Shown here piece after piece: positions 1-8,283 of a stretch of 43,284 nucleotides of DNA. A program made the translations under genes and the position numbers. The stretch comes from Hominisplanchenecus_A murintestinalis (GTDB lineage Bacteria > Bacillota > Clostridia > Lachnospirales > Lachnospiraceae), in NCBI RefSeq assembly GCF_943193015.1, contig NZ_CALPCM010000026.1, positions 1-43,284 on the forward strand. Direction: 5' to 3'. Under the pieces are notes generated by a model that was not told where the DNA came from, searched no databases, and was given only the letters and a program-made list of their open reading frames with translations. The first letter of the stretch is position 1; each line of letters starts with the position of its first letter.

Positions 1-133
1 AGTCTGCCCATTTTTGTGGATAAATCGATTGATTTCACGGGAACTGGTTCAAGGATTTGTAGTATCGAGCATTTTTAGATGCTCATGAATAATTCAGGGT
101 TAGGAATATCCTGATTAAAATAATTATTTTGCT
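1..133. other. Left-edge intergenic sequence, no gene seen
   Basis: AT-rich sequence with no supported gene. It holds a small hairpin (GAGCAT at 67-72, ATGCTC at 79-84) and a weaker TCAGG/CCTGA pair near 98-113. Either could be the end of a transcript from outside the window. Confidence 0.4.
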
Positions 134-164
134 ACTTGTAAAATATACAAGTTTTGTTTATAAT
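134..164 (+). promoter_or_regulatory. Promoter and operator of the toxin-antitoxin operon
   Basis: A sigma-A type promoter is visible: -35 TTGTAA at 136-141, a 17-bp spacer, and -10 TATAAT at 159-164. A palindrome, ACTTGTA (134-140), 5-bp spacer, TACAAGT (146-152), covers the -35 and part of the spacer. Antitoxins of the Phd/YefM family usually repress their own operon from such palindromes, so this is the likely autoregulatory operator (inference). Confidence 0.7.
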
Positions 165-211
165 GAAAATTGAGATAGAATATTGATAAAATTATGATAA
201 GGAGAAGAGCA

Positions 212-469
212 ATGATACAGATAAAGCCAGTTTCCGATCTTAGAAATAAATTCCCTGATATAGAAAAAATTGTAAATTCCGGCGAACCAGTGTATTTAAC
301 TAAAAATGGGTATGGCGCTATGGTGGTACTAAGCCTTGAAGAATATTCCAAACTGACGGATGGGGCAGAAAATGCCATGGATGAAGCGGATCTGGCAGCA
401 GAAAGTGACAGCAGGCGTTATACGCATAATGAGGTTTTTGAGGGACTTAGAAGGAGAGTAAATGGCTGA
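212..469 (+). CDS. Phd/YefM-family antitoxin
   Basis: An 85-residue antitoxin of a type II toxin-antitoxin pair. The N-terminus (MIQIKPVSDLRNKFPDIEKI) and the following 'PVYLTKNGYGAMVVLSLEEY' segment are the typical Phd/YefM DNA-binding fold; the acidic, alanine-rich C-terminus is the usual toxin-neutralising tail. I chose the ATG at 212 rather than 194 because an AAGGAGAAG ribosome binding site at 199-207 sits just before it and the protein then starts at the family's usual place. The gene overlaps the toxin start by 8 bp, indicating translational coupling. It probably binds the palindrome at 134-152. Confidence 0.85.
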   Translation: MIQIKPVSDLRNKFPDIEKIVNSGEPVYLTKNGYGAMVVLSLEEYSKLTDGAENAMDEADLAAESDSRRYTHNEVFEGLRRRVNG

Positions 470-791
470 TACAAAATATATTTTGCGGTATTTGCCATTA
501 TTCTATGAGGAATTAGAAGAAAAAGTGGTTTATATTGCCAAAACATTAAAAAATCCGCAGGCTGCAAATAATCTTCTGGATTTAGTTGAATCGGCTATCT
601 TAGAGCGTTTGCCAAATGCAGAGTCTTTTGAGCCGTACCATTCATTGAAAGAGAGGAGATATCCATATTATCGCATCTATATAAAGAACTTTGTGATTTA
701 TTATGTCGTGGTTGATGATAAAGGCCCGAAGAAAATTATGGAAGTTAGGCGCTTTCTATACAATAGGCAGAACCGTGATGCCAATATATAG
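462..791 (+). CDS. ParE/RelE-superfamily toxin
   Basis: A 109-residue toxin partner of the preceding antitoxin. The layout is that of the RelE/ParE fold: an N-terminal helical pair (YEELEEKVVYIAKTLKNP), a central 'ERRYPYYRIYIKNFVIYYVV' strand region and a C-terminal 'IMEVRRFLYNRQN' strand. RelE members cleave ribosome-bound mRNA and ParE members poison gyrase; the sequence alone does not decide which applies. Start at 462 with AAGGAG five bases upstream. The module lies beside transposon remnants, as expected of accessory DNA. Confidence 0.85.
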   Translation: MADTKYILRYLPLFYEELEEKVVYIAKTLKNPQAANNLLDLVESAILERLPNAESFEPYHSLKERRYPYYRIYIKNFVIYYVVVDDKGPKKIMEVRRFLYNRQNRDANI

Positions 792-903
792 TGGGATGAA
801 ATGTGTATGGTTATAGAAAACAAGGGGGATTTTCAAAATATTATGTAAGAATGTGTTGATTTTGGCTGAGCATTGGGGAAAAATGGCAGATGTGCAATTC
901 CTG
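792..903. other. Short gap between toxin gene and truncated recombinase
   Basis: No gene supported. On the minus strand the stretch just below 904 is where the missing C-terminal catalytic box of the third recombinase should be. Translating it in any frame does not recover HxxR, GH or the catalytic Tyr, so the recombinase end has been deleted or replaced here rather than merely frameshifted. Confidence 0.5.
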
Positions 904-1695
904 CTATATTTTATTCTTTAAAAGTGATGGAGATAGTACTGCGGCTCTTGCTGAAATGACGGTTATCCTTTGTCCAATACCAGATCTCGTCATTGGTGCT
1001 TTTGCCCTGCTTTGAATCAGATAGTCATCTTGGCTTAAGCACTGCATTGTTATATATTTCTTAATAAATGATGCAGTGGTCTTCCATATGGGTGTGATGC
1101 GTTCTTTTCTTCCTTTTCCCATAAAGCGGATGGATGATGTTCCATCCATGCTCAGGGTAATATCACGGAGCTGGATATTTATAAGCCCTGAAGCCCGGCA
1201 TCCTGTATTATACAAAACCATAAGCATCATCTTATCTCTCGCTGATACTATGTCCGAGCCGTCACATGTCCCGAGCATAGATTCATACTCGTTCTTTTTA
1301 ATAAATGTCATTACCGGTTTTTCTGTCTTCTTTGCAGGAAAAGCCAAGGCCTTGCGGATACTATTCGTGTATTCCGGAGCTTCTATTGCAGCATATCTCA
1401 AAAAGGATTTAATTGCGGAAATCCGAAGGTTGATTGTAGAAGAACTGCATTTCCGGTCGTTCTCAAGGTATTCTGCAAACGCATTCAGGTGGTCAATAGA
1501 AAAATGCTCCATTTCTACATCATCAGGTTTCACATGATATACACCACTGATGAACCCGAGATATAAGGAGAAACTGTCCCTGTAAGAAGAAATCGTCTGT
1601 GGTGACACATTCCTTTGGGAAATCATATAGGATAAAAAGTATTTTTCCAGCAGTGGGGCAAAAGAACACAGTTTTGATTTATCACATTTAACCAT
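904..1695 (-). pseudogene. Third tyrosine recombinase of a RIT-like trio, C-terminally truncated
   Basis: A tyrosine recombinase (phage integrase family) that keeps its N-terminal SAM-like DNA-binding domain ('YFLSYMISQRNVSPQTISSY') and the first half of the catalytic domain, including the first Arg ('GCRASGL') and the Lys hairpin ('MGKGRKERITPI'). It stops at TAG after 'LSPSLLKNKI', just where the HxxR box normally begins. The second Arg, both His and the nucleophilic Tyr are missing, so it should be inactive. I start it at ATG 1695, behind GGAGG; the frame is open to 1830 but that part overlaps the upstream gene. It overlaps the second recombinase by 8 bp, as in recombinase-in-trio elements. 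Confidence 0.8.
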
Positions 1696-2632
1696 TGTCA
1701 TGACCTCCATAAATGTTTTCATATTTACGGGAAGACATATCCAGCAGCTCAGGTGTTGCAGACAGATACCAATACGTATCTTCCGGATGATTATGCCCCA
1801 TATATGTGGATAATAAATATAACTTAGCATTTACATCTATATCCTGCTCAAGCCATTCAAGGACAGTCCTGGACGCAAATGTATGACGGAAATCATAAAG
1901 TCTGGCTTTATCATAACCAGAATCACTGACATCTATGATGCCTCGAATCTTCCGGAATGCGTATTCCAGGGCATCACGTTTTAATGGTCTTCCTCTGGTA
2001 GTTATAAAAAAGCTTGGTTCTCCAATAGCATTAGTGGACAGTACTTCTACTTTCTGACGATAGTTTCGCAGTTCAGCAGTAACCTCTGGCTGTATGGGAA
2101 TCAACCTGTCTTTATTGAACTTACTACTATGGATAAAAATCAGGTTGTTTGTAAAATCCACATCCGCCACTTTAAGATTTATTAGTTCAGATGTCCGAAG
2201 ACCTGTTGCCCAAAGCAATCCGATTGCCGTTTTTACTGTTAAAGAACGGATGCCGTCTGGAGCATACAGTTTATCACAACATTCCATAAGGCTACATGTT
2301 TCCTCGAGCGAATATATATGAGGTCGGACTCGGTTGTGTGGATTCCCATACGGGAGTTTTGGCATTATTTCGGATTCCGGATCAAATGCATTTGCATAGT
2401 CAGCAAATGACTTTATTGGTTCGTACCGGCGGCCTTTTGTGACCAGAGAAGGATTTTCCCCAAGTTCACACCACTGAAAAACAATCTGACATGTCAGCGC
2501 CCCATTATATCCTGTTTCTATCGTGTATCTGGCAAATGCCTTTAAATATACGGCTTCTCCGACTAACTGGAAACCAAGTCCATGCTTGTATTCCAGATAA
2601 GCTTCAACCAAAGAAGATATCCTATTACTCAT
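1688..2632 (-). CDS. Second tyrosine recombinase of a RIT-like trio
   Basis: A 314-residue site-specific tyrosine recombinase. Catalytic-domain signatures are in order: 'LLWATGLRTSELINLK' (first Arg), 'IHSSKFNKDRLIPI' (Lys), 'LYDFRHTFAS' (second Arg; the usual first His is Tyr here), 'YMGHNHPEDTYWYL' (His and likely nucleophilic Tyr). The N-terminal arm resembles the SAM-like domain of such enzymes. It overlaps both neighbours by 8 bp, so the three are translationally coupled. Such trios act together to move the element that encodes them (known for RIT elements and Tn554-like systems). Whether this one still moves is doubtful because the third member is truncated. Confidence 0.85.
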   Translation of the reverse strand: MSNRISSLVEAYLEYKHGLGFQLVGEAVYLKAFARYTIETGYNGALTCQIVFQWCELGENPSLVTKGRRYEPIKSFADYANAFDPESEIMPKLPYGNPHNRVRPHIYSLEETCSLMECCDKLYAPDGIRSLTVKTAIGLLWATGLRTSELINLKVADVDFTNNLIFIHSSKFNKDRLIPIQPEVTAELRNYRQKVEVLSTNAIGEPSFFITTRGRPLKRDALEYAFRKIRGIIDVSDSGYDKARLYDFRHTFASRTVLEWLEQDIDVNAKLYLLSTYMGHNHPEDTYWYLSATPELLDMSSRKYENIYGGHDNG

Positions 2633-3824
2633 GATTCATCCTCCTTGGCCAGGATGATGTAACTTTCTTTAAAGAATCCACATCGATCCTTACATATGCT
2701 TTGGTAGCAGAAACAGAAGAATGGCCTAAAAGATCAGCAACGGTTTTCATGTCGTTACCTGCATTATATAAACGCGACCCCATAGTTCTCCGCAGCGCAT
2801 GTGTTCCGACGTGCCAACCACTAATCCCGTTTTTTTCATATAGACGGCGTATCGAACTTCTTATGTTTTCAGTTGATGCAGGTAATTCCATCTGGCGTTC
2901 GGATTTGAAGAACAGCTTATTTCCCAAACTTTTAGGACGGGCATGCATCACGTACTCCTCGAGAGCTTTTCCCAATGTCGCTGAAACAGGGAGTTCACGC
3001 TGACTTCGAGTCTTTGTTGACCGGATGATTATCGTACCGCTGTGCCATAGGATATCTTCCATTTGCAAGTTCGCAACCTCACTGCATCTGAGACCGAGTT
3101 CTGTAAAGCAGCACAGTATCAACCGATCCCTAAGCCCTATAGGTGTCTTTGGGAAGGTGTAAGTTTCAAGTTTCTTCTGCTGTTCAGCAGAAAGAATGAT
3201 GGGAAGACTGCCGCCTTTACTCCATGCTGTGACTGACAACGGAAGATTAAGTATAGAATGATGCACCAGCTGGTCATTATACTCCAGAAAACGAAAGAAA
3301 CGTCGGATTGCCGTTACAGTAACACCCAAGCTTGCAGTACGTAACTCAGACCTCTCTGCATCAAGATACGCAACGATATCATCTGCCGTAAAATCTGACC
3401 AGTCAACTTTTGCAGGTTCAGGAGCAAGTATCTTCATAAAAGCTTTAACCTCCCGTATTGCTGCCAGTGTAACCGGTTCTGTAAGATGAAGAAAATCTCT
3501 GCAATAGCTTCCGTATTGTTCCATGAGAGGATCATACATATCTTTTGGGATGCACTGTTTCCGATATTCTTTTATGTGTATTCCCGTTTTCATGAAGAAA
3601 AAAGAACTGAGTGATGCCCGGGCAGAAGCAAAAGATGTCCGATTAAGGACAGCTTTCTTCAATGATAGGGCATTGTCAATAAAAGACAGCAGATCCCTCG
3701 GATTATCCGTTTCAGGCGGTTCCTCCAGATCGCTTATCAGGCGTACATAACTATTAACAGTGCCTTTCGTATGGTTTTGCTCCTGTAGAAAGTTCAGAAA
3801 CATTTCAATAGTTGTTTGTTGCAT
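2625..3824 (-). CDS. First tyrosine recombinase of a RIT-like trio
   Basis: A 399-residue tyrosine recombinase with a complete catalytic set: Arg in 'ELGLRCSEVANLQ' (about residue 246), Lys in 'RSTKTRSQRELPV', 'THALRRTMGSRLY' (His and Arg), 'LLGHSSVSATKAYV' (His and the presumed nucleophilic Tyr, about residue 377). The N-terminal half carries the core-binding domain. It is the promoter-proximal gene of the trio and starts at ATG 3824 behind an AAGGAGG-type site. The upstream inverted-repeat array (3889-4003) is the best candidate for its DNA substrate. Confidence 0.88.
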   Translation of the reverse strand: MQQTTIEMFLNFLQEQNHTKGTVNSYVRLISDLEEPPETDNPRDLLSFIDNALSLKKAVLNRTSFASARASLSSFFFMKTGIHIKEYRKQCIPKDMYDPLMEQYGSYCRDFLHLTEPVTLAAIREVKAFMKILAPEPAKVDWSDFTADDIVAYLDAERSELRTASLGVTVTAIRRFFRFLEYNDQLVHHSILNLPLSVTAWSKGGSLPIILSAEQQKKLETYTFPKTPIGLRDRLILCCFTELGLRCSEVANLQMEDILWHSGTIIIRSTKTRSQRELPVSATLGKALEEYVMHARPKSLGNKLFFKSERQMELPASTENIRSSIRRLYEKNGISGWHVGTHALRRTMGSRLYNAGNDMKTVADLLGHSSVSATKAYVRIDVDSLKKVTSSWPRRMNHE

Positions 3825-3888
3825 TTTTGCATCTACCTCCTTTAAATTGGTAGATACATCATAACGTGTATTTTAGATTCTATATACA

Positions 3889-4003
3889 ATTATGTTCTGT
3901 TTATTGTGGTGCCGCGTAAGCAGTTTTAAAAGCCTATGCGGCACTACAGAACATAATCTGATACAGAGCATAATTCTTTTTATGTTCTGTAGAACATAAA
4001 AAG
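3889..4003. repeat. Inverted-repeat array at the end of the RIT-like element
   Basis: Two nested palindromes share the word TATGTTCTG. First: ATTATGTTCTGT (3889-3900) pairs perfectly with ACAGAACATAAT (3946-3957); inside it, GTGGTGCCGC... (from 3906) pairs with ...GCGGCACTAC (to 3947) over about 16 positions, mostly Watson-Crick with a few wobble pairs. Second: 13-bp arms 3976-3988 and 3991-4003 form a near-continuous 28-bp palindrome. A degenerate copy (CAGAGCATAAT) is at 3964-3974. The array ends exactly where IS66 coding begins (4004), so it looks like the element terminus and recombinase binding region (inference). Confidence 0.65.
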
Positions 4004-4216
4004 AAGAACTGGCTGTTCAGTGATTCTGTCTCTGGAGCCAATGCCAGCGCTGTAGTTTATACAATGGTTGAGATGGCAAAGGCGCACGGCCTGAACATTT
4101 ACGGATATCTAAAATTTCTGCTGGAACGTCGGCCAACGAAAGAGATGACTGATGCTCAGCTGGCAGAGCTTGCACCCTGGAGTCAAAAACTCCAATCTAT
4201 CAAAAATCGCATGTGA
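4004..4216 (+). pseudogene. 3' remnant of an IS66-family transposase
   Basis: The last 70 codons of an IS66 transposase. The frame reads 'KNWLFSDSVSGANASAVVYT', then 'MAKAHGLNIYGYLKFLLE' and 'LAELAPWS', which are the conserved C-terminal features of the family (NWLFS..., NGLNPYKYL..., LLPWS), ending at TGA 4214-4216. Everything upstream is missing: the codons before KNWLFS are the palindrome at 3976-4003. The transposase was therefore interrupted by, or fused to, the RIT-like element. Confidence 0.85.
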
Positions 4217-4280
4217 ATTATAGTGAATTACTCCAACTCGCAAAGGGCTGGATTCTTTGCCTAAATTTACGCATTCTTAC

Positions 4281-4321
4281 GGACTTTGCAGCAAGTGCAA
4301 AGTCCTGGGCTGAACTGTTAC
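4281..4321 (+). repeat. Right end of the IS66-type element
   Basis: A hairpin, GGACTTTGC (4281-4289), loop AGCAAGT, GCAAAGTCC (4297-4305), is followed by GCTGAACTGTTAC (4309-4321). This 41-base stretch recurs inverted at 28889-28929 with one mismatch. It lies 65 bases after the IS66 transposase stop. IS66 elements are known to begin with GTAA at their tips, which this end has on the opposite strand. Confidence 0.75.
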
Positions 4322-4428
4322 AAAAAATTTGCTGAAAATTAGAAAAAGTGCTTTCTCATTCGTTTATATGATGATATCATAGAAGGAAATGGCGTAATGA
4401 TTATAGAACATGAGGTCAGAGGGAAAGA

Positions 4429-6144
4429 ATGGGAAAAGGAAAGAAAAAGCATAAGAAAAAACAAGGTGAGATAAACAATCAGCCGGAAACAGTGAAGGAA
4501 GTAAAAGCGAAAGCGCTGCCTCCCAAGGGGCAGGCAGAAACGGTAACAGAACAGACAATACATCCCCGGAAGGAAAAGGAAACAGAGAAGCAGGAAGTTC
4601 AGCCGCGGGAAGAAAAAGAAACCGTGGTAGAGGAAAAGAATCAGCCTGCGCCAGAGACAGAAAAAGAGACATCAGAAAAAACAGCAGGAAAAACGGAAGA
4701 AACACCGATAGAAGAACCTGAGGAAGAGGTTCAGGCGGAAGGTGCAAAGGTATTTCCGTGGAAGAAGTTCTGGATGATTTTCGGCGGCAGTGTGTTTGGG
4801 GTAATGCTTGTGGTTTATGTGGCAGGCATGATTTATCTGCATGATAAGTTTCAGCCGAATACCAAGATTAACGGGCTGGATGCGTCTTTGTATACGGTAG
4901 AGGAGATGGAGCAGCAGATTTCTGATATGGTGGGAACGTATGAATTGAAGATTGAGGAGCGCGGCGGGACTGAAGAAATCATCACAGCAGACCAGGTGGG
5001 CTATCGGTATGTGCCGAAAGGCGAGGTACAGGGCTTTAAGGACAGTCAGAAGCTTTATTTGTGGCCTTTGTCTTTGTGGGAGGACAGTGAATTTGTGTTT
5101 GCGTCCAGTACCGAGTTTGATGAGGAGAAGCTGGGCGAGGCGATAAAAGCGTTGAAGTGCTGTGATAAGAAATTGGAAAAAGAGCCGACAGACGCTTATA
5201 TGAAATTCAACGGAACGACCTATGAGATAGCAGAAGAGACGCAGGGGAAGAAAGTAAAGAAGAAAGTGCTGAAGAAGGTGTTGGGTGAAGCGATTTCGAA
5301 AAGTGAGGATGAGCTTTCACTGGAGGCGATGGACTGCTATGCCAAGCCTGCGGTTACGAAGAAAAATAAGGCGCTTAACAGGCTTACGAAAAATATGAAC
5401 CGTTTTGCAAAGACGGAGCTTATCTATAAGTTTGGAGAAAAGCGTGAAGTATTGGACGGAAGCATCATACGGAAGTGGCTTTCTTATGATGAAAATGGGG
5501 AGGTTACTCTTGATGAGGAGAAGGTTGCGTTGTACGTGGACTATCTGGCAGAGGAGTATGATACTTACAGAAAACCGAGGGCGTTTACGACTTATGATGG
5601 TTCTGTAGTGACTGTCGAGGGTGGTTCTTATGGATTTCTGATTGACCGTGAAGCGGAGACTGCAGAGCTGACGGAGCTAATCCGCAGCGGCGCCCGGAGG
5701 ACGCGGGTGCCGGTTTACGCGCAGGCTGCCGTAAGCCGCGTAAACAGTGATTTGGGCGTAGACTATGTGGAAGTAGATATGACAAATCAGTGGGTATGCA
5801 TGTACATAGACGGAGAGAAAATCCTGGAAACGGACATGGTTTCAGGCACTTACACGAATCCGTCAAGACGTACGCCGCCGGGGACTTATACGCTTTATTG
5901 GAAGAAATCTCCGGCTGTGTTAAAGAGCGACAAGCCGGGCGACAGCTATGAGAATCCGGTAACATACTGGATGCCGTTTAACGGGGGCATCGGGCTTCAT
6001 GACGCGAACTGGCGCGGCAGTTTTGGCGGTTCGATTTATATGTACAGCGGTTCCCACGGCTGTATTAATCTTCCAACAAGCGCGGCGAAAGTGATTTATG
6101 ACAATATTTATAAAGGGATGCCAATAATCTGCTATTATCGGTAG
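4429..6144 (+). CDS. L,D-transpeptidase with peptidoglycan-binding region
   Basis: A 571-residue membrane-anchored YkuD-type L,D-transpeptidase, which makes 3-3 cross-links in peptidoglycan or attaches proteins to it. Order: a Lys/Glu/Gln-rich cytoplasmic tail (1 to about 105), one transmembrane helix ('IFGGSVFGVMLVVYVAGMIY'), a long extracellular region resembling the PG_binding_4/VanW-associated fold (about 140-400), and the C-terminal YkuD domain. The catalytic motif SHGCIN is at about 542-547 with nucleophile Cys545, preceded by the conserved His of 'GIGLHDANW'. Start at 4429 after a GAGG-rich site. mutY follows 21 bp downstream, so the two may be cotranscribed. The charged tail is low-complexity and its role is unknown. 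Confidence 0.9.
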   Translation: MGKGKKKHKKKQGEINNQPETVKEVKAKALPPKGQAETVTEQTIHPRKEKETEKQEVQPREEKETVVEEKNQPAPETEKETSEKTAGKTEETPIEEPEEEVQAEGAKVFPWKKFWMIFGGSVFGVMLVVYVAGMIYLHDKFQPNTKINGLDASLYTVEEMEQQISDMVGTYELKIEERGGTEEIITADQVGYRYVPKGEVQGFKDSQKLYLWPLSLWEDSEFVFASSTEFDEEKLGEAIKALKCCDKKLEKEPTDAYMKFNGTTYEIAEETQGKKVKKKVLKKVLGEAISKSEDELSLEAMDCYAKPAVTKKNKALNRLTKNMNRFAKTELIYKFGEKREVLDGSIIRKWLSYDENGEVTLDEEKVALYVDYLAEEYDTYRKPRAFTTYDGSVVTVEGGSYGFLIDREAETAELTELIRSGARRTRVPVYAQAAVSRVNSDLGVDYVEVDMTNQWVCMYIDGEKILETDMVSGTYTNPSRRTPPGTYTLYWKKSPAVLKSDKPGDSYENPVTYWMPFNGGIGLHDANWRGSFGGSIYMYSGSHGCINLPTSAAKVIYDNIYKGMPIICYYR

Positions 6145-6165
6145 ATACTAAGTGAGGTTGCAGCT

Positions 6166-7206
6166 ATGCTGAAAGAAATCATAGAACCGCTGTTGGACTG
6201 GTATGATGCAAACGCCAGGGTTCTGCCCTGGCGGGAAGAACCTTCGCCCTATCGGGTATGGGTGTCGGAGATTATGCTCCAGCAGACTCGGGTAGAGGCG
6301 GTAAAACCGTTTTTTGACAGGTTTCTGGAATCCCTTCCCGGGGTAAAGGAGCTGGCAGAATGTCCGCAGGACAGGCTGCTGAAGCTATGGGAAGGGCTGG
6401 GATATTACAACCGGGTGCGGAATATGCAGAATGCGGCCCGGGTTGTGATGGAGAAATATGACGGCCGGATGCCGGAGAATTATGAAGCGCTTTTAGAACT
6501 GCCCGGAATCGGGCGCTACACAGCGGGTGCGATTTCTTCGATTGCTTTCGGGATTCCGGTTCCTGCGGTGGACGGGAATGTGCTGCGGGTGATGTCACGG
6601 CTGACAATGGATGAGGATGATATTTTGAAGCAGTCGGTAAAGAGCCGATGGGAGAGGGAAATCGGCGTGATGATGCCGCAGGACAGGCCGGGTGCGTTTA
6701 ACCAGGCACTGATGGAGCTGGGAGCAGTAGTCTGTGTCCCGAATGGGACAGCGAAATGCGGGCAGTGTCCGTTAGAAGCTTTCTGCATGGCGAGGGAAGC
6801 AGGAAGAATCCGGGATTTTCCGAAAAAGGCGCCTAAGAAACAGAGAAAAATTGAAAAGCGTACGGTGCTCATCCTCCTGGCAGGGAACAGAACGGCAATC
6901 TGCAAAAGACCGGAGAACGGGCTGCTGGCAGGACTGTATGAGCCGCTTAACCTGAAAGAGCATCTGTCGAGAGAGCAAATTTTGAACTATTTGAAGGAGA
7001 GACATATCTCGGCGCTCCATATTCAGGAAGCAGAGGAGTCAAAGCATATTTTCAGCCACAAGGAATGGCATATGGCGGGATATATTGTAAAGGTTGAGGA
7101 ACCTTTAGGGAGAGAGACAGACGATATTATATTTGTGGAACGTGAGGAGAGAAAGAAAAACTACCCTATTCCATCAGCGTTTAGGGCATATATGAAATAC
7201 ATGTAG
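6166..7206 (+). CDS. mutY: A/G-specific adenine glycosylase MutY
   Basis: A 346-residue base-excision repair enzyme that removes adenine mispaired with 8-oxoguanine. Catalytic Glu35 lies in 'VSEIMLQQTRV', the helix-hairpin-helix is 'LPGIGRYTAGAI' (about 112-123), and the catalytic Asp136 is in 'PAVDGNVLRV'. The iron-sulfur cluster ligands read C-x7-C-x2-C-x5-C ('CVPNGTAKCGQCPLEAFC'); the first spacing is one residue longer than the C-x6-C of E. coli. The C-terminal 110 residues are the NUDIX-like 8-oxoG recognition domain. It is close behind the L,D-transpeptidase gene. Confidence 0.95.
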   Translation: MLKEIIEPLLDWYDANARVLPWREEPSPYRVWVSEIMLQQTRVEAVKPFFDRFLESLPGVKELAECPQDRLLKLWEGLGYYNRVRNMQNAARVVMEKYDGRMPENYEALLELPGIGRYTAGAISSIAFGIPVPAVDGNVLRVMSRLTMDEDDILKQSVKSRWEREIGVMMPQDRPGAFNQALMELGAVVCVPNGTAKCGQCPLEAFCMAREAGRIRDFPKKAPKKQRKIEKRTVLILLAGNRTAICKRPENGLLAGLYEPLNLKEHLSREQILNYLKERHISALHIQEAEESKHIFSHKEWHMAGYIVKVEEPLGRETDDIIFVEREERKKNYPIPSAFRAYMKYM

Positions 7207-7266
7207 TGTGCCTGGGGCATGGCAGCCAAGGCGGCGCATGGGCAGTATAGGAGGTTAAGATTAAAA

Positions 7267-8283
7267 ATGAAAATATTGTCAGTAGCAATCCCTTGCTACA
7301 ATTCAGAGAAGTACATGGAAAAATGTATAGAGTCCCTTCTTCCCGGCGGTGAAGATGTGGAAATACTGATTGTGGATGACGGCTCGAAAGACAGGACGGC
7401 AGAAATCGCAGATGCATATGAGAAGAAATATCCGGGAATCGTAAAGGCAATCCACCAGGAGAACGGCGGCCACGGCGAGGCAGTGAACACAGGGCTTAGA
7501 AATGCCACAGGGCTGTATTTTAAAGTGGTGGACAGCGACGACTGGGTGGATGCTTCGGCATATCCTAAGATACTCCATGCACTGCGGGAGCTGGCAGGAG
7601 GTCCGCAGACAGTTGATATGGTCATTAGCAATTTTGTTTATGATAAAGTTGGGGTGAGGCGTAAGAAGGTGATGCAGTACCGCGCGGCTTTTCCGAAAGA
7701 GAAAGTATTTGGATGGGAGCAGGTACGTCATCTGCGTATCGGGCATTATATTTTGATGCATTCCGTGATTTACCGGACGAAGCTTCTGCGGGAATGCGGG
7801 CTGGTGCTGCCAAAACATACTTTTTATGTGGATAATTTGTTTGTGTTCCAGCCGCTGCCTTATGTGAAAAATATGTATTATATAGATGAGACATTTTATC
7901 ACTATTTTATCGGACGGGAGGATCAGTCGGTAAATGAAGTGGTGATGATTGGGAGAATTGACCAGCAGATCCGGGTAAATAAGCTTATGATTGATATTCT
8001 GGCAGGACAGAAGATTGCGGATAAAAAGCTGCGGAAATATATGATAAATGATTTGGATATCATTACAACGGTGTCCTCCATCATGCTGATTCGCTCAGGC
8101 ACGAAGGAGGCGCTGGAGAAGAAAAAGGAGCTGTGGCAGTATCTGAAAAAGGCAGATTTTGCACTTTACTATAAGCTGCGGCGGGGGATTATGGGGCGTA
8201 CTATGAATCTTCCGGGAAAATCAGGGCGTAACTTGTCAGTAGCGGCGTATAAGATTACACAGAAATTCTTCGGATTTAACTGA
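7267..8283 (+). CDS. Glycosyltransferase family 2
   Basis: A 338-residue GT-A fold glycosyltransferase. The N-terminus 'LSVAIPCYNSEKYMEKCI' is the nucleotide-sugar binding start of family GT2, and the metal-binding DxD is in 'KVVDSDDWVD'. No transmembrane helix is evident, so it is probably cytoplasmic or peripheral. Sugar and acceptor cannot be read from the sequence; a cell-wall or exopolysaccharide role is likely. I start at ATG 7267, where the GT2 motif begins, with AGGAGG about 12 bases upstream; the frame is open to 7219. The 3' end overlaps the convergent lipid kinase gene by 8 bp. Confidence 0.88.
   Translation: MKILSVAIPCYNSEKYMEKCIESLLPGGEDVEILIVDDGSKDRTAEIADAYEKKYPGIVKAIHQENGGHGEAVNTGLRNATGLYFKVVDSDDWVDASAYPKILHALRELAGGPQTVDMVISNFVYDKVGVRRKKVMQYRAAFPKEKVFGWEQVRHLRIGHYILMHSVIYRTKLLRECGLVLPKHTFYVDNLFVFQPLPYVKNMYYIDETFYHYFIGREDQSVNEVVMIGRIDQQIRVNKLMIDILAGQKIADKKLRKYMINDLDIITTVSSIMLIRSGTKEALEKKKELWQYLKKADFALYYKLRRGIMGRTMNLPGKSGRNLSVAAYKITQKFFGFN

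Noticed and set aside
1076..1537. Plus-strand open frame antisense to the third recombinase
   Set aside because: Lies fully within a recognisable tyrosine recombinase gene on the other strand; no ribosome binding site or family features.
7303..7902. Long minus-strand frame antisense to the glycosyltransferase
   Set aside because: The plus strand encodes clear GT2 motifs; the antisense product has no recognisable features.
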